64,000 nt of DNA from Phycisphaeraceae bacterium (GCA_028282805.1 JANQHD010000010.1:269816-333815); one strand, 5' to 3'. Shown: positions 15,522-23,852, numbered from the stretch's first letter. Notes: a model not told the origin generated them from the sequence alone. Numbers and translations: made by a program.

Positions 15522-17405
15522 TCAACGCCCCACGACCGTCATCGCCAGCACGGTCAGGTCGGCGGGGTTGATGCCGGCGAGGCGCGAGGCCTGGCCGAGC
15601 GTGGCGGGCTTGAACTCGTTGAGCACCAGCTTCGCCTCGTTGCGCAGGCCCGATACGGCGGCGTAGTCCAGGTCGGCCGGCAATTCCGTGTGCTCCATCT
15701 TCGCCACGCGCGCGTGCTCGCGGTGGTGGCGGTCGATGAAGCCGGCGTAACGCACCTCGCTCAGCAGCGCACCGACCACGCGCGGCTCACGCGCCAGCGC
15801 CGACAGTCCCCCATCGAGCTTCGCCAGCACGTCCGCCTCGCTCACGTCCGGGCGTTTGATCCAGTCGGCCAAGCGCCGGCCGTCGTAAGGGGTCGCGTTG
15901 AAGTAGTCGCGCAGCGCCCGCGTCGCTCGTTGCGTCTGTTCGTAAACCGCCCAGCGCTCGTCGTCGACCAACCCCCACGTGCGCCCCATCGGCGTCAATC
16001 GCTGCGGCGCGTTGTCCGCACGCAACAACAACCGGTGCTCGGCCCGGCTGGTGAACATGCGGTACGGCTCGACCGGCACCTTCGTCACCAGGTCGTCCAT
16101 CATCACCCCAATGTACGCTTGGTCGCGGTTGAAGCGCACCAACTCGTCACGCCGCATGTAACGCACGGCGTTCAACCCCGCCAATAACCCCTGCCCCGCC
16201 GCCTCTTCGTAGCCGCTCGTGCCGTTGATCTGACCGGCGAGCAGCAGGCCCGTGATGCGCTTGGTCATGCACGTCGCGTCGATCTGGTGCGGGCGGACCA
16301 TGTCGTACTCGACGGCGTAACCGTGCCGCACGATCCGGGCTTGCTCACAACCCGGCATGTGGCGCACGATCGTTTCCTGCACGTCGGCGGGCAACGAGGT
16401 GCTGATGCCGTTGCAGTAGACCTCGTTGGTTTCCAGCGATTCGGGCTCGAGGAACACGTGGTGCGAATGCTTGTCGGCGAACCGCACGACCTTGTCCTCG
16501 ATGCTCGGGCAGTAGCGCGGCCCGGCGGTTTCGATCTGGCCGTTGTACATCGGCGCCCGGTCGAGGTTGGCGCGGATCGCTTCGTGGATCGTTTCGTTGG
16601 TGTGCGTGACCCAGCAGACGCGCTGTTCGAGTTGGGGGAAATGCTTCGGCGCTAAGCCGCAAGCGGCGCGCTCAGTCAGTTCGCTGAACGGTAACGGCGG
16701 GTCGTCGCCGGGTTGCTCGTCGAGCCCGGTGCAGTCGATCGATTCGGCCGCGAGCCGGGGGGGCGTGCCGGTCTTCAGTCGGCCCAGCTCGAAACCAAGC
16801 TGCGCGAGGTTGGCGCTGATGCCCTGCGCCGCCGCTTCGCCGATGCGTCCGCCGGGGGTTTGCGATTCGCCGGTGTGCATCAGGCCGCGCATGAACGTGC
16901 CGGTGGTCAGCACCACCGCGCGAGCGTTCATCTTCATATAGCCCCCGGCATGCCGGGGGCTAAATAACACGCCCATGCAGCGCGCGTTTTCAACGAGCAG
17001 TTCGTCGACCGTGCCGGTGAGGATGTCGAGGTTCGGTCGGGTGCGGAGTAGGCGTTGAACTTCACGGGCGTAGGCGTACTTGTCGGCCTGCGCCCGCGGG
17101 CCGCGCACGGCCGGGCCCTTCGAGCGGTTGAGCAGGCGGAACTGGATGCCCGTTGCGTCAATCGCCAGGCCCATCAGCCCGCCCAGCGCATCGATCTCGC
17201 GGACCATCTGCCCCTTGGCCAGCCCGCCGATCGCCGGGTTGCACGACATCTGCCCGATCCGCGCCGGGTCCATGGTGATCATCGCCACCCGGCCCCGGCG
17301 CTGATCCGCTTTGTGCTCGGCGCGCAACAGGTTTGCCGCCGCCCAGGCCGCCTCGGCCCCGGCGTGACCGCCGCCGATCACGAGGATGTCGTAACCGCTT
17401 TCCAT
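15522..17405 (-). CDS. mnmG: tRNA uridine-5-carboxymethylaminomethyl modification enzyme MnmG (GidA)
   Basis: A 627-aa FAD protein that, with MnmE, installs the cmnm5 group on the wobble uridine of certain tRNAs. Seen are the Rossmann FAD site YDILVIGGGHAGAEAA at the N-terminus, TMDPARIGQMSCNPAIGG, GLAKGQMVREIDALGG, KGPAVRGPRAQADK, AVVLTTGTFMRGLMHTG, RYCPSIEDKVVRFADK and QINGTSGYEEAAGQGL. The length is typical. The frame extends upstream to 17996, but MESGYDILV at 17405 matches the normal start. About residues 147-156 (SPRHAGGYM) look inserted relative to E. coli MnmG and are encoded by a 24-bp palindrome. No mnmE is present in the window. Confidence 0.96.
   Translation of the reverse strand: MESGYDILVIGGGHAGAEAAWAAANLLRAEHKADQRRGRVAMITMDPARIGQMSCNPAIGGLAKGQMVREIDALGGLMGLAIDATGIQFRLLNRSKGPAVRGPRAQADKYAYAREVQRLLRTRPNLDILTGTVDELLVENARCMGVLFSPRHAGGYMKMNARAVVLTTGTFMRGLMHTGESQTPGGRIGEAAAQGISANLAQLGFELGRLKTGTPPRLAAESIDCTGLDEQPGDDPPLPFSELTERAACGLAPKHFPQLEQRVCWVTHTNETIHEAIRANLDRAPMYNGQIETAGPRYCPSIEDKVVRFADKHSHHVFLEPESLETNEVYCNGISTSLPADVQETIVRHMPGCEQARIVRHGYAVEYDMVRPHQIDATCMTKRITGLLLAGQINGTSGYEEAAGQGLLAGLNAVRYMRRDELVRFNRDQAYIGVMMDDLVTKVPVEPYRMFTSRAEHRLLLRADNAPQRLTPMGRTWGLVDDERWAVYEQTQRATRALRDYFNATPYDGRRLADWIKRPDVSEADVLAKLDGGLSALAREPRVVGALLSEVRYAGFIDRHHREHARVAKMEHTELPADLDYAAVSGLRNEAKLVLNEFKPATLGQASRLAGINPADLTVLAMTVVGR
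16939..16962. repeat. 24-bp perfect palindrome inside mnmG
   Basis: The arm TAGCCCCCGGCA is followed directly by its reverse complement TGCCGGGGGCTA. It encodes about eight extra residues of MnmG (SPRHAGGY) on the minus strand, in frame. It looks like a small mobile palindromic element that inserted without breaking the gene. Confidence 0.85.
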
Positions 17406-17522
17406 AGCGCTCGATCCGCACAAAGCGGGGCATTGTACGGCACAAACCGCTGGACTTCGCCGGCTATTTTTGTTAGGTTTATGTGTGGGTATCCCACCGA
17501 GCCGCCACGGGGAGGTCACGCC

Positions 17523-18749
17523 ATGCTGCGCTGGCTCTTTATCGACATGAACAGCTACTTCGCCTCCGTCGAGCAGCAGCTCCGCCCCGAGCTGCGCGGC
17601 CGGCCGGTGGGCGTCGCGCCCGTCGACTCCGATCGCAGCTGCGTCATCGCCGCCAGCTACGACGCCAAGCGTTTCGGCATCCGCACCGGCACCGCCATCC
17701 CCGAAGCCCGCGCCAAGTGCCCGGGCATCGTGATCGTCAAGGCCCGGCCGAAGTTGTACGTCGAGGTGCATCACCAGATCCTCCGCGCCGTCGAGCAGCA
17801 CGCGCCGATCCACAAGGTGTATTCCATCGACGAGTGGGCCGTGCGCCTGCTCGGCGACGAACGCCGCCCCGCCCATGCCCTCGCACTCGGTCAGCGCATC
17901 AAGGATCGGATCGCCCACGACGTGGGGGCTTGTCTTTCCAGCTCCGTCGGTGCCGCGCCCACGCGCCTGCTGGCCAAAACCGCTTGCGAACTGCACAAGC
18001 CCGACGGCCTGACCACGCTCGACCTGGCCGACCTACCCGGCTGTCTCGCGCACTTAAGTATCCGCGACCTGCCCGGCATCGGCCCCGGCATGACCAAGCG
18101 TCTCCACCGCCACGGCGTGACCGATGTTGAAAAACTTTGGGCACTGACCGAGCAGCAGTCGCGCGAGGTCTGGGGCTCGGTCGAAGGCAAGCGTTGGTGG
18201 CGCGGGTTCCACGGCGTCGACGACCCCGAAACACCCCAGCGCCGCAGTTCCATGAGCCACGCCAACGTCCTCGCGCCCGAGTTCCGCAGTACGGCGGGGG
18301 CGCACGGCATCCTCGTACGCCTGCTGCACAAGCTCGGCGTGCGCCTCCGCTACCACGGCTACGTCGCGCACGGCCTGACCGCGGGCGTCAGGCACGAGTC
18401 CGGCGCACGCTGGCTGGACACGATCGCCCTGCCCGGCTGCCAGGACACGCCGACGCTGTTGGAACACTTCGACCGCCTCTGGCAACGAATGCCCATCGCC
18501 CTGCAAAACCCCCACGACCCGCCGAAGCAAGTCGACATGACCGCGTGGGGTTTGACACCGGTCGTCAGCACGCCCGACCCGCTGTTCGACGACGCCCAGC
18601 GCCCACAGCGCTTGAGCGAGGCGATGGACAAGCTCAACCGGCGCTGGGGTCGGCACACCGTCTACTTCGGCGGCATGCACCGGTTCCGCCACGACATGGA
18701 CGACAAGATCGCCTTCGGCCGCGTGCCCGACGAAGCGGTGTCGATGTGA
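17523..18749 (+). CDS. Y-family DNA polymerase (DinB/UmuC/ImuB type)
   Basis: A 408-aa translesion polymerase. The start at ATG 17523 has GGGGAGG 7 bases upstream, although the frame is open from 17055. The catalytic motifs are FIDMNSYFASVEQQL (first Asp, with steric residues), SCVIAASYDAKRFGIRTG, and KVYSIDEWAVRLL (Asp-Glu pair). IRDLPGIGPGMTKRLHRHG is the helix-hairpin-helix region, and the C-terminus ending GRVPDEAVSM carries the little-finger part. Key carboxylates are intact, so polymerase activity is expected. There is no lexA-box or imuA/dnaE2 neighbour in view. The gene is convergent with kptA, with only 16 bases between the stops. Confidence 0.88.
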   Translation: MLRWLFIDMNSYFASVEQQLRPELRGRPVGVAPVDSDRSCVIAASYDAKRFGIRTGTAIPEARAKCPGIVIVKARPKLYVEVHHQILRAVEQHAPIHKVYSIDEWAVRLLGDERRPAHALALGQRIKDRIAHDVGACLSSSVGAAPTRLLAKTACELHKPDGLTTLDLADLPGCLAHLSIRDLPGIGPGMTKRLHRHGVTDVEKLWALTEQQSREVWGSVEGKRWWRGFHGVDDPETPQRRSSMSHANVLAPEFRSTAGAHGILVRLLHKLGVRLRYHGYVAHGLTAGVRHESGARWLDTIALPGCQDTPTLLEHFDRLWQRMPIALQNPHDPPKQVDMTAWGLTPVVSTPDPLFDDAQRPQRLSEAMDKLNRRWGRHTVYFGGMHRFRHDMDDKIAFGRVPDEAVSM

Positions 18750-18765
18750 CGTGGCGCAGCAGTGC

Positions 18766-19314
18766 TCATTCATCGAGGCTCAGGTACTCGGCCGGCACGT
18801 GCTCGGTCAGCCAGACCTCGTTGCCCGTGACGAAGAACGCGCACCCGTCGGCGTGCATGCGTTTGGCGTCGACGCGGATCAGCACGGGCACGCCGTGACG
18901 CTGGCCCACGGCCCACATGGTGTCGCGGTCCGTCGACAGGTGCACGTGGTGACGCTTGCCCTTGAGCAACCCTCGCTCGAAGATCGAATCGAGGTTCCGC
19001 CGCGCGGTGCCGTGGTAGAGCACGTCGGGCGGTGTGGCCGGTTCGTACGCCAGATCGACCTCGACCGAATGGCCCTGACGCGCACGGATCATCGCGCCAT
19101 CGGCGCTGAACTCGAACCGCCGCTTGTCGCTCTCCGCGGCGACCCGTTCGATCAGCCCGCGCGTGTACGCTTTGCCGTGATGCGCAAAGGCTTGCAGCAA
19201 CTCGTCCACGGCGATCCACCCCGCCGAGTCCAGTTCGATGCCGATCGCGTCCGGCCGATGCCGCAACACGTAACTCAACGACTTGCTGACTCTCTTAAAC
19301 TTGTCCTTGTTCAT
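18766..19314 (-). CDS. kptA: RNA 2'-phosphotransferase, Tpt1/KptA family
   Basis: A 182-aa NAD+-dependent RNA 2'-phosphotransferase. It transfers an internal RNA 2'-phosphate to NAD+, yielding nicotinamide and ADP-ribose 1'',2''-cyclic phosphate. Seen are SKSLSYVLRHRPDAIGIELD (family Arg-His-Arg), GWIAVDELLQAF, RFEFSADGAMIRARQGHSV, DVLYHGTARRNLDSIFERGL and HHVHLSTDRDTMWAVGQRHG, plus NEVWLTEHVPAEYL at the end. The length equals E. coli KptA (184). ATG 19314 is preferred; GTG 19317 is possible. It is the last gene of the long NAD/ADP-ribose operon, a few bases after the Nudix gene, so its two products can be handled by enzymes made from the same transcript. Confidence 0.95.
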   Translation of the reverse strand: MNKDKFKRVSKSLSYVLRHRPDAIGIELDSAGWIAVDELLQAFAHHGKAYTRGLIERVAAESDKRRFEFSADGAMIRARQGHSVEVDLAYEPATPPDVLYHGTARRNLDSIFERGLLKGKRHHVHLSTDRDTMWAVGQRHGVPVLIRVDAKRMHADGCAFFVTGNEVWLTEHVPAEYLSLDE

Positions 19315-19320
19315 CACGAC

Positions 19321-19851
19321 TCACTCACCGACCGTCGTCGCGGCGAAGACGCTGGCGAGCAGCGTGAGGTTGATCCGCTTGCCGGCGGCGACCTGCTGGT
19401 TAAGCCACGGCATCAGGTTGTTGAAGTCCACCTCGTGCACGGTGATGTCTTCGCCGTCCACGCCGCCCCCACTGCCGCGCTTCTGCAAGCCGGTGGCGAG
19501 GAAGAAGGTGATGGTCTCATCGGTCATGCCGGGCGAGCTCATCCCCGTGACAAGCGGCCGCCAATGCCGGGCGGTGTAGCCGGTCTCCTCTTTTAATTCG
19601 CGTTGTGCGGCGTCGAGCAGCGACTCGCCATCGTCGTCGTCACCCGCCAGCCCCGCGGGGATTTCGATCACCCGAGCGCCGGCCGGCACGCGGTATTGTT
19701 CGATCAGCACGATGCGCCCGTCGTCGTGCAGCGCGACCACCCCCACGACACCCGTCGCGTTGGGCCGCGTCGCATACTCCCACCGGTCGCGTTTGACCAC
19801 GCGCAGGTAACGCCCTTCGTATACGGTGGCGGGTCGGTCCGTGTCGTGCAT
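19321..19851 (-). CDS. Nudix hydrolase, ADP-ribose pyrophosphatase-like
   Basis: A 176-aa Nudix enzyme of the ADP-ribose pyrophosphatase type (NudF-like). VALHDDGRIVLIEQYRVPAG and VIEIPAGLAGDDDDGESLLD precede the Nudix helix AAQRELKEETGYTARHW (RE..EE..G intact), and SPGMTDETITFFLATGL matches the ADPRase sequence downstream of the box. The expected reaction is ADP-ribose to AMP plus ribose-5-phosphate. Its start ATG overlaps the SPFH stop by one base (TGATG), giving translational coupling, and kptA follows within a few bases. In this operon it would dispose of ADP-ribose released by the two glycohydrolases, the PARG and possibly KptA. Substrate choice is inferred. Confidence 0.88.
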   Translation of the reverse strand: MHDTDRPATVYEGRYLRVVKRDRWEYATRPNATGVVGVVALHDDGRIVLIEQYRVPAGARVIEIPAGLAGDDDDGESLLDAAQRELKEETGYTARHWRPLVTGMSSPGMTDETITFFLATGLQKRGSGGGVDGEDITVHEVDFNNLMPWLNQQVAAGKRINLTLLASVFAATTVGE

Positions 19852-21041
19852 CAGGCGCCTCCGGGTTCTTCGTGCCAGTGTAGTTGCGTTTGTTCGCCCG
19901 ACCCGCCGTCGATGCGGATCAGCCGATCGGGGTTCTGGTATCGGGCGACCAGGTAGCGGGTCAGGTCGACCTGCATCTCGCGCATCGCCCGCATCAACGC
20001 CGCGCGCTCGGCGTTCGCGGCCCGTGTGTGGTCGATCTCGAGCCCGTTGACTTCCTGTTTGAACGCCACGGCTTGCTCGTGCGCCAACTGCTTCATACGC
20101 AGCTCGTGCGTGGTCTGCTCGTGTTGCATCTCGCGCTGTTGCTTGGCCCGCTCGGCCTCGCGCGCCAGCTTCAGGTCCGCCAACTCCTGCGCCTGGCGTT
20201 CGGTCTCGGCCTCCAGTTGCAGCGACGTGCGTGACTCGATCGCGTTGTCGTGCATCGCCTGGAGCTTCGGGTTCGACTCGTAGCCGCGGTAGACGACCTT
20301 GTTGATCCGGTAGCCGATGCGCTCGGCCCGGCCGGTCAGGTTGGGGTACGTCTCCAACTCGTTGAGCAGTTCCGTGTCTTGCTTGAACGCCTCGAACGGA
20401 CGCCCCGCAGCAAAATCGATCACGTCCGCGGTCACCGCGTTGATAAAATCCGCGATCGGGTCATGCGTCTGGTCCAACATGCGCTCGATCTCGGCCAATT
20501 CGAAAAAAATCATCACCTGCACGGTGAGCAACGCGTCGTCCGCCGTCCGCACGTCGACCACGTCGAAGTATGTCTGGTCCGGGATCACGCGAAGCTTGTT
20601 GAACCGCAACGCGTAAGGCAGTTTGCGGCGTGGGTTCTTCTCGTCCGCCCCGTGCCAGACGAACTCGTGAAGCCACTCGTTCGGCTCGGGCATGTACTGG
20701 GCGGGACCTCTTAGCACGTGCCGGCTCACCTCGCCCGCCACGCCACGCCGGTAGACGACCAGCGCCTCGTTCGCATCCACAGGCATCAGGGGTATCGTGT
20801 TGATCGATTCGTGTTCCACGGGATCGAACCACGCATCGACCGGCCCGCCCAGGTGCTGGGCTGATCCGTCACGATGCGTGATCACCAGGTACTCACCCGC
20901 CTCCGCGCTGAACCTTCGCAACGGATCTACGGATTCGCGGAACAGCCACAGCCGTTTCGGGCCGTCGATGTAACGCACCTGCCCGCCCAGGTTCCACACC
21001 GCGACGCGCTCGCCTTGCCGGATTGTGGTGACGCCGATCAT
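19851..21041 (-). CDS. SPFH/band 7-like coiled-coil protein, possibly vault-shoulder related
   Basis: 396 aa from the ATG at 21041, whose first bases overlap the upstream stop (ATGA). No signal peptide or clear membrane span. Residues 1-120 are beta-rich with short repeats (IDGPKRLWLFRESVDPL, HLGGPVDAWFDPVEH, LRGPAQYMPEPNEWLHEFVW) reminiscent of major-vault-protein repeats. Residues 150-250 look like an SPFH domain (DVVDVRTADDALLTVQVMIFF, IADFINAVTADVIDFAAG). Residues 260-350 are a long charged coiled coil rich in Glu/Arg/Gln. The SPFH part is fairly secure; the vault comparison is inference by eye. It is cotranscribed with ADP-ribose enzymes and could form a cytoplasmic oligomeric scaffold for them. 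Confidence 0.6.
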   Translation of the reverse strand: MIGVTTIRQGERVAVWNLGGQVRYIDGPKRLWLFRESVDPLRRFSAEAGEYLVITHRDGSAQHLGGPVDAWFDPVEHESINTIPLMPVDANEALVVYRRGVAGEVSRHVLRGPAQYMPEPNEWLHEFVWHGADEKNPRRKLPYALRFNKLRVIPDQTYFDVVDVRTADDALLTVQVMIFFELAEIERMLDQTHDPIADFINAVTADVIDFAAGRPFEAFKQDTELLNELETYPNLTGRAERIGYRINKVVYRGYESNPKLQAMHDNAIESRTSLQLEAETERQAQELADLKLAREAERAKQQREMQHEQTTHELRMKQLAHEQAVAFKQEVNGLEIDHTRAANAERAALMRAMREMQVDLTRYLVARYQNPDRLIRIDGGSGEQTQLHWHEEPGGA

Positions 21042-22039
21042 GACAATCCCTTCCAATTGTGCATACATGAATCGGATATACGTCGGCACAGATTTTCGAT
21101 ATCTTCTATCCGTGCTAATTGATTAGCCCAAATCGCTGGAATACCACTGGAGCCGTAAATCAGACCCGCTAAACCTCCGGTGACCGCACCCGTGGTATCC
21201 GTATCTTCACCGAGATTGACCGCGAGCAGAACAGCTTGCTCATAGCTATCGGCGCGTAAGCAGCACCAGAGGCTGGCACTGAGCGTGTGCATCACATAAC
21301 CATCGCCGGATATGTTCTCTTCCTCACGCGAAGCGAGGTCTGGGTCGAGCACCATGTTGAACGAAGCGCGTTCTTTGAAGTACTGATCTTCAATTAGGTT
21401 CCCGAGCAATTGCTGAGTTTCGGCCAATGCGTGCGGGTAGGTCTCCCCGCCGATGAGGCGTGCCGCGAGGTCCACGTAGAAGGCACAAGCCAGTTGTGAG
21501 CGTAGATGCCCATGCGTCAGGCAACTCGCTTGCATGGCCATCTCAATCCGTTTTTCAGGATTCGCCGCTGCACAGTATAGCGCGAGTGGTAGGACTCGCA
21601 TCAGTGACCCGTTGCCATTGCTATGTTCGTGTTTCGGACCAGCGTGAATAGGATTGCAACCGTTTGCCAGACTGGAAATAGCTTCACGCGTTGTGCAACC
21701 AACATCAAACACCTCACCGTGCGGTGCCCACTCGCCATCGTACAACCAATTAACAAATAGCCGGGCCTGGTCGTTCAGGTCGTAGCCATTGCACAAGCTG
21801 GAGGCCAAACATAATGAGAGAGATGTATCGTCTGACCATGTTCCTGCCGGCTGATTGTGCGTGCCATACCCGCGCATGCCGCTTACGGGATTGCCTTGCA
21901 AACAATCTCTTTTGGTGAACTCGACTGGCACTCCCAATGCATCGCCAACCGCATGCCCCAAGATCGCACCACGCACGTTATCTAGAACTTCGCTTTTCGT
22001 GTATGTGCTTAATGCATGTTTTCGCAATGCTTCATCCAT
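21038..22039 (-). CDS. ADP-ribosylglycohydrolase family protein (second copy)
   Basis: A 333-aa DraG/ARH-fold enzyme that would remove ADP-ribose from a modified target. Seen are GAILGHAVGDALGVPVEF (family N-terminal helix), GTWSDDTSLSLCLASSL with the first metal-binding Asp pair, and NLGEDTDTTGAVTGGLAGLI with the second (D-x-D-T). Both dinuclear Mg2+ sites look intact. The gene is visibly richer in A+T than its neighbours, which suggests separate acquisition. Its stop overlaps the SPFH start by 4 bases; a 60-base gap separates it from the PARG-like gene upstream. It shares only the metal motifs with the other glycohydrolase at 23866-24924, so they probably have different substrates. Confidence 0.9.
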   Translation of the reverse strand: MDEALRKHALSTYTKSEVLDNVRGAILGHAVGDALGVPVEFTKRDCLQGNPVSGMRGYGTHNQPAGTWSDDTSLSLCLASSLCNGYDLNDQARLFVNWLYDGEWAPHGEVFDVGCTTREAISSLANGCNPIHAGPKHEHSNGNGSLMRVLPLALYCAAANPEKRIEMAMQASCLTHGHLRSQLACAFYVDLAARLIGGETYPHALAETQQLLGNLIEDQYFKERASFNMVLDPDLASREEENISGDGYVMHTLSASLWCCLRADSYEQAVLLAVNLGEDTDTTGAVTGGLAGLIYGSSGIPAIWANQLARIEDIENLCRRISDSCMHNWKGLS

Positions 22040-22099
22040 AATCAGAGACCAGTTTTCCTAATTCAGTTTCTACGAACCTCTATGCGTACAAGCGGACAA

Positions 22100-22951
22100 T
22101 TAAGCTACCTCTGCTGATACAAAACAACGCACAAATGATTCGATGATGTCGTCATCGGGCCGATCAAGTACGGCGAATACGATCTTGTCAAAACACTTGA
22201 CATACTTACCTTGACCGAGCAGGCACTCGGCGAACAAGCCGGCGACCTGGGCTGGGTCGTTGCGGAATACGCCGCATCCCCACGCACCGAGCACCAGATG
22301 CCGGTAGTTGTATCGAGCCGCCACAGCCAGAACCATGGCGATGCGCCGGCGCATCGTCTCGGTGATCAGGGAGACTCGTTGTCGTTCGTTTCGACAGACC
22401 GCGCCGGCGTTGACGGCGGGAGCGGTCAGGATCGAGACGTTGTAAGGTTGACCCAGCATTTGGTCAGCGTCGTCCCGGAAGACGGGCACATCGGGGCTGA
22501 GGATCATGTGGTCGGTGTAGATCGCCGTGCCACACGAGCGGTTTACCTCGTAGTAGGTCGGCGCAGCGATCAGTGTTTCGTACAAGGCCGACGCCCGCGC
22601 AAGGCTTTCCTCCTGGGCCTGGCTGCCGCCGAGGAAGCCCCCGCCGGGATTCTTGGCCGACGCGAAGTTGAGGCACAGCACGTTGCTCAGGCCTTGCTCT
22701 ACAACCAGGCGGCGGGCGGCGGAGAGCGTGGTTTCGTTGCGGACGTCGAACTCGGTGTGGGCTGTCTGTGGCTTGCCGCCCGATTCGAGCAGGTTCGCGA
22801 GCTCCGAGGGTGTGTATACGCGCGTGCCGGCTACGGCTGCGGCGACATCGTCGGCAATCACGACGCGCGAACCGGGCCGTGGGCTGTACTCGCCGCGTTC
22901 GACGATCTTGAGTGTTTCTTCTGCGGTTTGTTTTCGAGCGTGACGGTTCAT
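22100..22951 (-). CDS. TIGR02452/DUF2263 macro-type poly(ADP-ribose) glycohydrolase-like protein
   Basis: A 283-aa protein with the microbial PARG signature: NFASAKNPGGGFLGGSQAQE continuing ESLARAS, in which GGG and QEE are the ADP-ribose-binding and catalytic elements. LTAPAVNAGAV and HLVLGAWGCGVFRNDP are further macro-fold loops. Length and order fit the TIGR02452 family, which hydrolyses poly(ADP-ribose) or removes ADP-ribose. The start at 22951 has AAGGAG 9 bases upstream. It lies 18 bases after pncA. Together with the two ARH enzymes this makes three potential ADP-ribose erasers in one operon. Confidence 0.9.
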   Translation of the reverse strand: MNRHARKQTAEETLKIVERGEYSPRPGSRVVIADDVAAAVAGTRVYTPSELANLLESGGKPQTAHTEFDVRNETTLSAARRLVVEQGLSNVLCLNFASAKNPGGGFLGGSQAQEESLARASALYETLIAAPTYYEVNRSCGTAIYTDHMILSPDVPVFRDDADQMLGQPYNVSILTAPAVNAGAVCRNERQRVSLITETMRRRIAMVLAVAARYNYRHLVLGAWGCGVFRNDPAQVAGLFAECLLGQGKYVKCFDKIVFAVLDRPDDDIIESFVRCFVSAEVA

Positions 22952-22969
22952 GTCAGCCGCTCCTTGTGT

Positions 22970-23599
22970 TTATGTTGTGATGTTCGTCATGATCCGGACG
23001 CCCGTTTGGCGCATCGCCTCGACGGCCCGATCGCAATCGCTGGGCTGGAGGTCGACGCCGCGGCAGCCGTCCGTGATCAGTGTGGTTTTGAATCCGAGTT
23101 GCACGGCATCCAACGCCGTGAACTTCACGCAGTAGTCGGTGGCCAAACCCATGACGTGGACTTCGTCGACATCGTGTTGTTTGAGCAGGTCTTCCAAGCC
23201 GGTCGCCTTGCGGTGGCCGTTGTCGAAAAAGCCGCTGTAGCTGTCGATGTCGGCATCGGTGCCCTTGCGGACCACTTCGTGAACACCTGAAAGGTTCAGC
23301 TCGTCGCAGAGCTCGGCGCCCTTCGTGCCCTGCACGCAGTGGTCCGGCCAGAGCACCTGGTCGAGACCGGCGAGGTCGACCACTTCGCCGACCGAACGGC
23401 CCGGGTGTTGGCTGGCGAACGACTTGTGCTCGGCCGGGTGCCAGTCCTGCGTGGCGACGACAAACTCGTACTGCGGCAACAACCGGTTGGCCACTTCGAT
23501 CACCTCGTTGCCACCCGGCACCGCCAATGCGCCTTCGGGTTTTCCGGGGGCGGCGGGGATAAAATCGTTCTGGATGTCGACCAGGATGAGCGCTTTCAT
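22970..23599 (-). CDS. pncA: Nicotinamidase
   Basis: A 209-aa cysteine hydrolase that deaminates nicotinamide to nicotinic acid. The catalytic triad is visible: Asp in LILVDIQNDF, Lys in EVVRKGTDADIDSYSGF, and Cys in GLATDYCVKFTALDAV. The metal site is DWHPAEHKSFASQHPG. Length and motifs match E. coli/yeast-type PncA. AAGGAA sits 7 bases before the ATG. It supplies nicotinate to the PncB enzyme encoded upstream and can recycle the nicotinamide released by KptA. It is 10 bases downstream of the 80-aa gene and belongs to the same transcript as nrtR. Confidence 0.96.
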   Translation of the reverse strand: MKALILVDIQNDFIPAAPGKPEGALAVPGGNEVIEVANRLLPQYEFVVATQDWHPAEHKSFASQHPGRSVGEVVDLAGLDQVLWPDHCVQGTKGAELCDELNLSGVHEVVRKGTDADIDSYSGFFDNGHRKATGLEDLLKQHDVDEVHVMGLATDYCVKFTALDAVQLGFKTTLITDGCRGVDLQPSDCDRAVEAMRQTGVRIMTNITT

Positions 23600-23609
23600 C
23601 GTTCGTTCC

Positions 23610-23852
23610 TTACTCTGAGCGTTCGTAAGTCTCTTCGAAGATGTCGGGCTTGCACGGGTAGCGTTCGCCGTGCACGCCGATCACGATCCAGTCGCCACGG
23701 GAGACCTGTATGTCGCCCTCGAGCGTTTCGATGACGTGCTTCTGTAACGCTTCATCGAACCGCAGGCCAAGGCGTGCGTGCTGCTCGGCGTTGTTCGGCT
23801 CGTACGGCTCGGCTTCCACGATGACGGGCTTGCGTCTGAACTTGGTCATCAT
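23610..23852 (-). CDS. Small phage-type protein (KFR-KPV-EA / GDWI / YPCKPDIF family)
   Basis: An 80-aa protein. The opening TKFRRKPVIVEAEPY, the middle VSRGDWIVIGVHGERYPCKP and the end DIFEETYERSE follow a pattern very common in small proteins of tailed phages and prophages (KFRKKPV.IEA ... PGDWI..G..GE.YPCKPDIF..TY). The function is not known. AAGGA lies 5 bases upstream of the first of two adjacent ATGs. It is placed between the first ADP-ribosylglycohydrolase (13-base gap) and pncA (10-base gap), so it is clearly part of the operon and not an isolated relic. Family recognition is from memory of phage annotations. Confidence 0.75.
   Translation of the reverse strand: MMTKFRRKPVIVEAEPYEPNNAEQHARLGLRFDEALQKHVIETLEGDIQVSRGDWIVIGVHGERYPCKPDIFEETYERSE

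Noticed and set aside
17055..17522. N-terminal extension of the Y-family polymerase
   Set aside because: It overlaps mnmG on the other strand, lacks similarity to polymerases, and a strong GGGGAGG site precedes ATG 17523.
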